Positions 50,569-57,562 of a DNA stretch of 64,000 nt are shown here, one piece after another; position 1 is the first letter of the stretch, and each line of letters starts with the position of its first letter. Source of the DNA: Arthrobacter sp. 9V (GTDB lineage Bacteria; Actinomycetota; Actinomycetes; Actinomycetales; Micrococcaceae); the NCBI RefSeq assembly GCF_902506065.1, contig NZ_LR732912.1, positions 4,493,525 to 4,557,524 on the forward strand, in the 5' to 3' direction. A model generated the notes under the pieces. That model was not told where the DNA came from. It searched no databases and worked only from the letters and a program-made list of their open reading frames with translations. The translations under genes and the position numbers were made by a program.

Positions 50569-51482
50569 TGGAGCTGCTTTTCGAAGAGCCTGCGCCGCTC
50601 CGATGGTCCTATGTAGTCTGCCCGGGTCAGGGTCCGGTGGTTGATCCTCTCCTCGCCGGTCTCGACGGCGGCAACCGCGGCCGCCGTCAGAAGGTGGGCG
50701 AGTTCACCGATGGTGCCTTCGCTGCGGGCAAGCAAATACCTCGCCATGTCCTCAGTTTCGATGACCGACGGTAAGCGCAATGGGAATGCCGTGGCGAAAC
50801 TGGCCAACAGCGACCTGGCCTCCAGGCCCACTTCCCAGAGCGGCAGAATGAACGGTTCGAACCTGTTCTCAAGCTGGTCATCGGACCGGACGGCCAAGTA
50901 GGCCTCACGTGTGCCGACGCCGACAAGCGGGATGCGCAGTTCGTTGCCCAGATACCGGAGCAGGTTCAGGAACTCGCGTCGTTTCTCACCGTGGCCAGCC
51001 AGGACGTTGTGGAACTCATCGATCACGAGCATCCGGGCTTCGACTTCGCGAAGGAGTGAGAGGGCCAGACGTTCGGCTTCAGGTAGGCGCAGGTTTGACC
51101 GGAAGGGCGCTCCCATCGCGTTAAGGAGGGCAGTGTAGAAGCGAAGCTCCGAGGGTTCCGAGGGCATTTGCATGCACACGACCGGGATGTTCTCGCCGTC
51201 CGGGCCAGTTACAGGTGGATGCATTCGATGGAAACGCTCGACGATCATGGTCTTGCCATTGTTCGTTGGGCCGACCAGCAGGAGGTTTGGCATGCGCTGC
51301 TTCTTCGGCCGGCTGAAGAGTATTTCCAAACGTGCGACGGCGTCCAAGGCCTTGGGGTAGCCGATCCACCGGTCTGCTCGGATGCGCCGCACCCTCTCCT
51401 CGGTGGGCAGCTTTGCTAATTCCTGCGATACGGGGTGCAGATGCGACAAATCCCCGGTCTCGTTATCTTCCACGGTCACCAT
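50565..51482 (-). CDS. tniB: TniB-family AAA+ ATPase
   Basis: A 305-aa AAA ATPase: Walker A LLLVGPTNNGKTMIVERF, Walker B RMLVIDEFHNVLAG and the sensor-like LVGVGTREAYLAV. TniB works like MuB or TnsC in target selection and immunity with TniA. Overlaps tniQ by 4 bp. Stand-alone spacing of 48 bp from tniA suggests one transcript. Confidence 0.95.
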   Translation of the reverse strand: MVTVEDNETGDLSHLHPVSQELAKLPTEERVRRIRADRWIGYPKALDAVARLEILFSRPKKQRMPNLLLVGPTNNGKTMIVERFHRMHPPVTGPDGENIPVVCMQMPSEPSELRFYTALLNAMGAPFRSNLRLPEAERLALSLLREVEARMLVIDEFHNVLAGHGEKRREFLNLLRYLGNELRIPLVGVGTREAYLAVRSDDQLENRFEPFILPLWEVGLEARSLLASFATAFPLRLPSVIETEDMARYLLARSEGTIGELAHLLTAAAVAAVETGEERINHRTLTRADYIGPSERRRLFEKQLQ

Positions 51483-51530
51483 TCCTCGATCTGTTCGAAG
51501 GGTTGAACGGAAACCTCTTCCGGGTCCTTG

Positions 51531-53159
51531 CTACGTGGTGTGTCCGGAGGTGGTGGGAGTTTTGAAGGTATGGGGTCTGGTCGGCCCGGGTTCTTGGCAT
51601 GTTTGCGACGTTCGGTTTCCCTGCGGACGCTTGGTCGTTTTCACGGCAGTCTCGCTGACCTGGCGCATTTGGTCGATCATCCGGAACAGTGCTGCTTCGT
51701 CCACTTGGGTAGCGCCGAGATCATGTAACCGGGCCAGAGCCTGCCGGTGCTCCCATGTGCTGATGGGAGGGTTGGCGATCGACCGGTACGGGACGTCCAC
51801 GTAGTGGTGTCCGTCCGGTTCCAACACCCAAATCCGACTGATATCGCGTGGATCTCGTCGGATGACGAACGGCTCCAGTTTGCCGCGGCGGCTGATCCAC
51901 GGTTTCAGAGCGTTCGCAAAGTAGTGGACATGGTCGACGACGAAGCCTGTTCGGGTCAGCGTGCGGCGGATGACAGGGAGGAAGTCCACAAGGAAGGAAG
52001 TCTGGTTGGCGGTAACGGCGGGCAGGCCGGTCGCGGCTATCCCGGCAGCCCACTTGGCTTCCGGGGTTTGTCCCAAGGTCTTATGCACGCTGCCGTGGTA
52101 GCTGGCAGCCGCAAGTACCAGCCACTTCTCAAGCTCCGGCAGCGTCAAGGCAGCCAACCTCTCCGAGTTATAGCGGCCCCGCTCCCCCGGGTTGGAAAAC
52201 GTTGTTCCCGGAAGTTCGTGGATCCTGCGCATGGCTGTGCCGATGACGCGTTCGACAATGCCGCCGTAGTGGGGTTGCCCGGGTGGCCGATAGGACAACC
52301 TGATGCCATGCTGCTCGCAGCCACGCCGCAGCGCCTCGCTCTTGAACTCTGCCGCGTTATCCAAGAACAAAGATTTCGGTTTGCCGCTCATCGGCCAATC
52401 CACCTCCACGCCAAGCCGCTCAAGCCAAGGACGCTTGTCCCCAACGGTGTGGGCCAGGCACAATCCCACCGAAACAGCCGATGGAGGTTCCAGCGTCACC
52501 ACCATGCCCACGAGGGCCCTGCTGAAGACGTCGACGGCCACGGTCAGATACGGGCGGCCAATCGACTGACGTTCCCGTTCGTCAACGATGACCACATCAA
52601 TGACCGTGTGGTCGATCTGTACCTGCTCCAGGACCGAACTGATCAGCGGCACCTCACCGCCCGCGGCCTGCAGGGTCCTCACGGCATCCGGCCCTTCCCT
52701 GCGTCGTCCCACTTCAACGGGGTTGAGCATGGAAATACGCCGAGTCACCGTGTTCCGCGTAGGGGGCTTCAAGCCTTTCAGCGCGCAGGCCCTGCCAATC
52801 TCCCGGTGAAGTGCCGCAACACTCAGCTTTTGTCGCGTAAGGAACCGCCGGCGGATAAGGTCGCGCATGATTTCTTCAACCGGTTCCGGCAGTCGGTTTC
52901 GACCCTTACCTCCTGTGGAACGATGGACCGCAAGGTCCGTTACGAGACCCGAACCCTGGCGATGCCGGGCAAGCAACACGTAAATCCGGCGTCGGGAAAC
53001 ACCAAGTTCCATGGCCGCTTGGTCAACAGCAGCGGCGCTTGGGGTGCGGCGCTGCGCCAACGCCCCGATCACCGCGGCACGATTCTTGGCCTGTTCCCAT
53101 GCGGCATCCGACATCGTCAACTGCCCATCGGCAGCAAGACGACTCTGATCAGCATCCAT
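51531..53159 (-). CDS. tniA: TniA-family DDE transposase (Mu-like)
   Basis: A 542-aa transposase. The N-terminal HTH region (residues 15-75; AAVDQAAMELGVSRRRIYVLLARHRQG) binds the ends. The integrase core (residues 175-340) has the DDE triad in VQIDHTVIDVVIVD, KSLFLDNAAEFKS and GGIVERVIGTAM. The C-terminal Mu-like barrel and arm follow (FVVDHVHYFANALKPWISRRGK, FVIRRDPRDISRIWVLEPDGHHYVDVPY). Full-length for the family, so probably active. Confidence 0.95.
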   Translation of the reverse strand: MDADQSRLAADGQLTMSDAAWEQAKNRAAVIGALAQRRTPSAAAVDQAAMELGVSRRRIYVLLARHRQGSGLVTDLAVHRSTGGKGRNRLPEPVEEIMRDLIRRRFLTRQKLSVAALHREIGRACALKGLKPPTRNTVTRRISMLNPVEVGRRREGPDAVRTLQAAGGEVPLISSVLEQVQIDHTVIDVVIVDERERQSIGRPYLTVAVDVFSRALVGMVVTLEPPSAVSVGLCLAHTVGDKRPWLERLGVEVDWPMSGKPKSLFLDNAAEFKSEALRRGCEQHGIRLSYRPPGQPHYGGIVERVIGTAMRRIHELPGTTFSNPGERGRYNSERLAALTLPELEKWLVLAAASYHGSVHKTLGQTPEAKWAAGIAATGLPAVTANQTSFLVDFLPVIRRTLTRTGFVVDHVHYFANALKPWISRRGKLEPFVIRRDPRDISRIWVLEPDGHHYVDVPYRSIANPPISTWEHRQALARLHDLGATQVDEAALFRMIDQMRQVSETAVKTTKRPQGNRTSQTCQEPGPTRPHTFKTPTTSGHTT

Positions 53160-53274
53160 ACCTGCCTCCTTCTAGGGAACAGGAGTACCGAACAAAAGCA
53201 CCATAATGCACAGGACTATCGAGCAACCAGTGTTCAAGAGTCCTGTGCACAACTCCCGGGGTTACAGGGGCCTC

Positions 53275-53300
53275 TGTGCCGTCAGCTTCTGAAAATGACA
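53275..53300 (-). repeat. Right terminal inverted repeat of the tni element
   Basis: 26 bp, exact complement of 49558-49583, followed by the 6-bp duplication AGTCCG (53301-53306). Confidence 0.95.
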
Positions 53301-53538
53301 AGTCCGACGTGACTCCCCCGGCTTCTTTAGCAGCTGGCCTGGGTGGCTGGTTCTTATGCCTGCATCAGGTGATTTCGCGTGGCCCCCATGTGTCGTCCCG
53401 GCTGAAAGAAACTTTCCTCAGCGCGTGGCCGGTCGGCGGCGGGTGTCCTGGCCCATGGGAGACGTTGCCGGTCGTTCTGCTCTGGTAGCTAACTGTTCCC
53501 AGGTGGCGCGGGCTGGGCGGCTAGTCGGGTTAAAGGGT

Positions 53539-53576
53539 GAAGGGCCGGCACTGTAAGTGCCGGCCCTTCCTATTTT
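53539..53576 (+). terminator. Strong hairpin with T-rich tail
   Basis: A perfect 14-bp stem (53539-53552 with 53556-53569) closed by GTA, followed by CTATTTT. It suits plus-strand termination and is symmetrical enough to act on the minus-strand membrane-protein transcript at 53630 as well. Confidence 0.7.
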
Positions 53577-53629
53577 CCCTCTGCAAAAGGAAATCTGTGG
53601 TTCAGTCTACAAGACTGAAGTCTTGCCCG

Positions 53630-53983
53630 TCAGCGCGTGGTTCGCGGGTGTGTTGCCCGGTAGCGGCGCAAGAGAAGGTAAATGCCCAGGGCGAGGGCGG
53701 CTCCGATCGCTGCGCCGATGATCAGCCCGGTAATGCTCCGCATGTTGTTCATCAGGATCAGGGGCAAGGAGATGGCGGTGACGAAGCCGATGTGGAACGG
53801 CATGGTGTCGGTGTCGTCATCGAGGTCTTCCATTCTGGAGTGCGCGATCATCCACCCGATGCCCAGATAGATCGTGGCGACGGCCGTGAAGATCAACGCC
53901 CCCATCACCACCTGGTCAAGGATTGGGGACAGGCCAGGGAAGATCTCAGCGAGAGTGACCCCTGGGGGTGTCTGCGTATTCAT
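53630..53983 (-). CDS. Small integral membrane protein
   Basis: A 117-aa protein with two to three hydrophobic segments: LDQVVMGALIFTAVATIYLGIGWMI, FHIGFVTAISLPLILMN and SITGLIIGAAIGAALALGIYLLLRRYR. It has an acidic cytoplasmic loop (MEDLDDDTDTM) and a basic tail. ATG 53983 is chosen because AGGAG lies seven bases upstream; the longer frame starts at 54007. Located downstream of ParB. Function unknown. Confidence 0.65.
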   Translation of the reverse strand: MNTQTPPGVTLAEIFPGLSPILDQVVMGALIFTAVATIYLGIGWMIAHSRMEDLDDDTDTMPFHIGFVTAISLPLILMNNMRSITGLIIGAAIGAALALGIYLLLRRYRATHPRTTR

Positions 53984-54257
53984 GGTGACTCCTGTCTGCG
54001 CTGCCATGGGATGAGCCTAACGGTGGCCTCCGACAGACTTCTCTGTGGGGACCCGATACGAGTAGCCAGGGGCGGCGGGAGCGCGGATTTTGGTTCCCGT
54101 GTGCTTGGTCGCGTTGAACGGCGGTCCGTCGCTGGTGATTGACTGCTGTGGTTCGCCCTGGGCGGCGGACCGCCCGACGTTTGGGAGGTTCCCGGCCCTG
54201 CTCGTGGTGAGTGGCCGGGGGCCTTGCCGGGCGGTGGGGTTCCGCCCGGCAAGGGGT
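53984..54257. other. Intergenic region between ParB and membrane protein
   Basis: About 270 bp. The reading frames here are GC-bias artefacts. I see no promoter or RNA feature. The stretch 54105-54150 with GGCGGTCCGTCGC resembles 56085-56110, so short shared motifs flank the ParB gene. Confidence 0.3.
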
Positions 54258-55598
54258 CTAGGCGGCTTCGGGTTGGTCCGCACTTTCCGTGGTTTCCTCG
54301 GTCTTGGGGTCGGTGAGGATGATCTTTTCGACGTCGCTGGCTTCGTATCCCCATGCCGTGAGCTGGGCGAGGTAGTAGCGGTTGCTGCTGTTGCTACTCC
54401 GCCAGCTCGTGCGATCGATGTTTGCCTCGTAGGCGGTGATCATCATGGCGAGGGTGACCGTTTCGGGTTTGGTGGTGGGCTTGTCCACGTAGGCCGTGAA
54501 CTCGCCGTACCCGGTGCCGGTGCCCAGTAGTTCCGCCGTGAGTTCGGTCTTGTTCAAGGCCTTGGTCAGGATGTAGCTGGCGTGGGCAATCGTGTGGGCG
54601 ATGAACTTCTGGGCGTTCTTTGGCAGGGCCTTGCGCGCCAGCAGGGTTTTGACGAACTCCCTGCGTACCACCTCGGCCGAATCCATGGCTTTGTTGTTTT
54701 CAATGACCTCCCGGCGTGCGGCCTTTTCCTCCTCGGTCATCCCTCCTGCCGGGGCCTTGCCGTCCTTCCGCAGCCCGCGGGCCTTCCAGTCAGCCACGGC
54801 GAACCTCGTCATCAAACCGCTGTAACCGATGCCGATGTACACCGCGTCGGCGTCCGTCTCGCTGAGGCGTTCACCCTCGGCGGTGGTCAGTGCTGAGATC
54901 AGGGCGGCGGGTCCCTTGTAGTCGTAGTAGCTGGGGTCTTGTTCCAGCACCGTGAGACCTTTAGCGGCAGCCTCGGCGCAGGCTTCGGCGAGCAGGGCGT
55001 TGTTCTTGCGCTCGTCGCGGAGCCGCTGCGCCCGGTGGGCGAAGTTCCCGGGATTCTCAGTGGCGAGGCTTTCGAGCAGAGCCACTGCCTCGGCGTCGTC
55101 TGCGAATTCCTCGATCACGGCTGACTGTTCCAGCGTCAGGCCTTGGTCCAGTGCCTGGGCTGCGGTGGCGTTCGCTTTGACCTTCAGCGCGGTTTCCACC
55201 ACTGCTTTCTTTGCTCCCATCTTCCGGGCGATGACGTTAGCGCTCACGCCCAGCAGTGCCATTTGGTGGAACGCTTCGGCGCGGTCGCCGTCGGTGAGTG
55301 CGCTGCGATGGTCGTTCTCAACTACCTGCGTGGCGAGGCGTTCCGCTTCCTCGGGGCTGGCACCGACGAGCACGGGAATGCTCGCGGCTCCTGCCTCAAC
55401 GGCTCCAAGGGTGCGGCGCTGTCCCATCAGCACGTGCACGGTTCCGTCCTCGGTCCGGTGGGCGACGACGGGCACCAGCACGCCGTGTTCCTTGATGCTG
55501 GCCACGAACTCCTTGGTGAGTCCGGCATCCTTGCGAACGTTGGTGTCCACGGTCAAGGTGGTGGGGTCAAGCAGTTCGAGCGTTGGTGCTGCGTTCAT
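54258..55598 (-). CDS. ParB/RepB/Spo0J-family protein
   Basis: A 446-aa protein. The N-terminal ParB/Srx nuclease-like domain (residues 8-100) begins ELLDPTTLTVDTNVRKDAGLTKEFVASIKEHGVLVPVVAHR and contains GQRRTLGAVEAG, the CTP-binding/ParB motif 2. It continues VVENDHRSALTDGDRAEAFHQMALLGVSANVIARKMGAKKAVVETALKV, the HTH region. The middle and C-terminus are helical with no known domain; the protein is longer than chromosomal ParB. Translation starts at ATG 55598 directly after the duplicated leader. Likely a plasmid-type transcriptional or partition regulator. Confidence 0.9.
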   Translation of the reverse strand: MNAAPTLELLDPTTLTVDTNVRKDAGLTKEFVASIKEHGVLVPVVAHRTEDGTVHVLMGQRRTLGAVEAGAASIPVLVGASPEEAERLATQVVENDHRSALTDGDRAEAFHQMALLGVSANVIARKMGAKKAVVETALKVKANATAAQALDQGLTLEQSAVIEEFADDAEAVALLESLATENPGNFAHRAQRLRDERKNNALLAEACAEAAAKGLTVLEQDPSYYDYKGPAALISALTTAEGERLSETDADAVYIGIGYSGLMTRFAVADWKARGLRKDGKAPAGGMTEEEKAARREVIENNKAMDSAEVVRREFVKTLLARKALPKNAQKFIAHTIAHASYILTKALNKTELTAELLGTGTGYGEFTAYVDKPTTKPETVTLAMMITAYEANIDRTSWRSSNSSNRYYLAQLTAWGYEASDVEKIILTDPKTEETTESADQPEAA

Positions 55599-55702
55599 GG
55601 TTTTGTGTCCTTTGCAGAGGAATGGTTGGTGAGGGAGCGGTGTGACCCGGCCAGCTACTTTCTTTCCTCCCCCGTTGTTTTTTGGCTGCTGGCGAAGCTT
55701 GC
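55599..55702 (-). repeat. Duplicated leader, copy 1 (upstream of ParB)
   Basis: About 100 bp, nearly identical to 57062-57159; differences are a 4-bp indel and a few substitutions. Both copies lie directly upstream of a minus-strand start codon and include AAAGGACACAAAACC (ribosome binding site) and, further upstream, GGGGGAGGAAAGAAAG. Confidence 0.9.
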
Positions 55703-56178
55703 GGAGCTGTGGCCGACGGAGGCCTGTCTACCCTTGGGCAAGGTGTGGGAAATTCCCGGAGGAAATAAGCGACGCAGGAGCGCCGTAGGGAAATTCCTGC
55801 ACCGCAGGCCCCGGAGCCCGCGGAGGGGCTAGACGGGGTGGAGCGGACACATAGAATCCGAAGGACAGCAGCCAAAAAACGTCGTAGACACAACAGGACC
55901 GGGCACGGCGGAGCTCTGCGACGTCGGGACCGGGCCCAACAGCCGGCCACGGAGCGAAGCGGAGTGGACGCCCAAAAGGGTGCGAGCCCCGCGAGCATGC
56001 CTCTCCCTGGTCCGCGGGGGATCCGCCCAAGTCAATCCCGGCCCGGGCTTGCCGCACGCACCAGGTGAGCAGTGCCGGCCCTTGGGCGGGAACGGCGGTC
56101 CGTCGCCGGCAACCACCCACAAGTGCCGGCCACCTGCGGCGGACCGCCCGCCCACGAAAGGCGAACGGCCCACCCGGC
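55703..56178. other. Intergenic region between ParB leader and 103-aa gene
   Basis: About 480 bp without a supported gene; very GC-rich with several open frames in all phases. Non-coding function such as a centromere or promoter region is possible but no repeat is clear. Confidence 0.35.
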
Positions 56179-56490
56179 TTACGTGGCGCTGTCGATCTTG
56201 GTGAGGATCGCGTTGGTGGCTTCCTCGGTCTGGCGCTGTAGATCCTTGATTTCCTCGTCGGCCGGGGCAGCTTCTATTTTCTTGAGCTGGACCTGCCACG
56301 TATCCAACGCCGTGAGCAGTTCGGGCGTGAAGGTTGCATCCGGTTTGCCCTGCAGCCCGAAGTAGTAGAAAGCATCCGCCATTCCCGGGTAGCCGATCCT
56401 TGCGGCCGTCTCGACTGCTTGGTCGCGTTGGCCTGCCTCGTGGTGGGCTTCGTAGTCGAAATCGCCGTCTTCATCCCAGAAGTTCGTCAT
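56179..56490 (-). CDS. Small acidic hypothetical protein
   Basis: A 103-aa protein: MTNFWDEDGDFDYEAHHEAGQ opens it and the remainder is helical (VETAARIGYPGMADAFYYFGL...WQVQLKKIEAAPADEEIKDLQRQTEEATNAIL), with a probable C-terminal coiled coil. It starts at ATG 56490 in the same direction as the other small plasmid-type genes. No known family. The negative charge could mimic DNA, but this is only speculation. Confidence 0.65.
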   Translation of the reverse strand: MTNFWDEDGDFDYEAHHEAGQRDQAVETAARIGYPGMADAFYYFGLQGKPDATFTPELLTALDTWQVQLKKIEAAPADEEIKDLQRQTEEATNAILTKIDSAT

Positions 56491-56551
56491 GGTTCTGTTT
56501 CCTCAAAACTTGGGAGGGTGGCCGGGAGCTGGTCCCGGCCACCCTATTGGT

Positions 56552-56902
56552 TTAGGCCGCTGGCTGGGTCAGCCGGGTGTCGAAGAGTGCTTCGGCACGG
56601 CGGATCAAGTACTCCGGAACGTCGACGTCATGACTGAGACCTTCCCTGCCCAGGAACACGGCGTTCCCGGTGACGGGCAGATCAAGCCCGGTTTCGTGGA
56701 GCAGCTGCGCGGCGCGGACGTTCGATGGTCCGGTCGTTTGCGTGTCGGCGTTCAGGTAGACCTGCCAGTCTCCTCTGGCGATGCACTCCAGGCCGCCGCC
56801 GACGATGATTTGAAGGCTGCTGTGACGGGCATCAAGGCTGGCCACGGTGACGTTCTCGCTGAGTCGCGACGGGATGTAAAGGGCTATGCGGTGGGTAAGC
56901 AT
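56552..56902 (-). CDS. Hypothetical protein
   Basis: A 116-aa protein: MLTHRIALYIPSRLSENVTV, then HSSLQIIVGGGLECIARGDWQVYLNADTQTTGP and DVDVPEYLIRRAEALFDTRL. Its alpha/beta pattern suggests a small soluble protein; family unknown. It follows the 46-aa gene by 17 bp and likely forms an operon with it and the 103-aa gene. Confidence 0.65.
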   Translation of the reverse strand: MLTHRIALYIPSRLSENVTVASLDARHSSLQIIVGGGLECIARGDWQVYLNADTQTTGPSNVRAAQLLHETGLDLPVTGNAVFLGREGLSHDVDVPEYLIRRAEALFDTRLTQPAA

Positions 56903-56919
56903 GGCGTCTCCTTGCCCTT

Positions 56920-57060
56920 CTAGAGAGGTCCGTCAGTGAGCGGATCATGCCCGCCGTTGGCGAGTCGGCGATCTTCGGCATTGTCCAGGTCCAAGGCATA
57001 GAACCAATCTGCGTCCGTCTTGTGCTGAAACGCCGGTTCCTGGGGTTCTGTGGTGTTCAT
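56920..57060 (-). CDS. 46-aa hypothetical protein
   Basis: ATG 57060 to TAG 56920, immediately after the second leader copy with its AAAGGAC ribosome binding site. The peptide is polar and acidic (EPAFQHKTDADWFYALDLDN, ending LTDGPL). Its position as first gene after a duplicated leader argues that it is translated. Function unknown. Confidence 0.6.
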   Translation of the reverse strand: MNTTEPQEPAFQHKTDADWFYALDLDNAEDRRLANGGHDPLTDGPL

Positions 57061-57061
57061 T

Positions 57062-57159
57062 GGTTTTGTGTCCTTTGCAGAGGATTGGTGAGGGAGCGGT
57101 GTGACCCGGCCAGCTACTTTCTTTCCTCCCCCGTTGTTTTTTGGTTGCTGGCAAGCTTG
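57062..57159 (-). repeat. Duplicated leader, copy 2 (upstream of the 46-aa gene)
   Basis: Near-identical to 55599-55702. The copy ends in CAAGCTTGC-type sequence just beyond both repeats, after which the flanks diverge. Confidence 0.9.
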
Positions 57160-57310
57160 CTTGCTTGGCGGCCAGCGGAGCAAACCCACCAACAACTTCC
57201 CGTGAAGCCCATCACACAACCAACCACCCACACACCCGCCCCCAAACCCAAACCCCAAACCCAACCACCGCCGTCGAACCTTTAAACCACAACGCTCCCC
57301 CACCAAAAGT
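57160..57310. other. C-rich intergenic stretch beside the iterons
   Basis: A 150-bp segment rich in CCCAAACCC/CACACCC, so its complement is GT-rich. It has no gene. The extreme strand asymmetry next to iteron-like repeats could be origin-associated. Confidence 0.35.
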
Positions 57311-57420
57311 GAGAGAGCGTCCAGACCAAACCCGAGGGAAATGAGCGAGCGTCGACAATAAGCCCGAGGGACCTGCACGAGCGTCCAGCCCAAACCCGAG
57401 GGAAGGTGAGCGAGCGTCGG
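57311..57420. repeat. Iteron-like 32-bp tandem repeats
   Basis: GAGCGTC recurs at 57315, 57347, 57379 and 57412, and CCCGAGGGA at 57331, 57363 and 57395, giving a 32-33 bp period over three full units plus a partial fourth. The period is close to three helical turns, so all units face one side. The array lies in a 400-bp gene-free stretch (57160-57562) upstream of the duplicated leader. Plasmid iterons (origin) or partition sites are the likeliest role. Confidence 0.75.
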
Positions 57421-57562
57421 GAGGGGCGGCGGTCATCCGGCAGCGCGCGTCCAAGGGAGGAACGACCGAGCACACCGAACATGACCGCCGCCACCACAGC
57501 CCACAACGACCGCCGCCCTCAACACAGGCTGCAGCCACCACAGCCCACAGCCTTAACCGGGG

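Larger units (their letters stand above)
49558..53300. mobile_element. Complete minimal tniABQ transposon (Tn552/Tn402-like)
   Basis: The 3743-bp element is bounded by perfect 26-bp inverted repeats (49558-49583 and 53275-53300). Each begins TGTCATTTTCAGAAG, the terminal sequence of Tn402/Tn5053-type elements. A 6-bp direct repeat AGTCCG (49552-49557 and 53301-53306) is the target duplication, which points to a fairly recent insertion. It holds only tniA, tniB and tniQ, no resolvase and no cargo. Internal 11-bp repeats (AGTCCTGTGCA) near both ends are probable transposase sites. All genes are on the minus strand. Confidence 0.93.

Noticed and set aside
49558..53300. CRISPR-associated or Tn7-like guided transposon
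   Set aside because: tniQ and tniB are present but there are no cas genes, CRISPR repeats or tnsA/tnsD homologues; terminal repeats are of Tn402 type.
51747..53312. 521-aa plus-strand ORF opposite tniA
   Set aside because: Antisense to an intact DDE transposase; it crosses the right inverted repeat and has no family motif.
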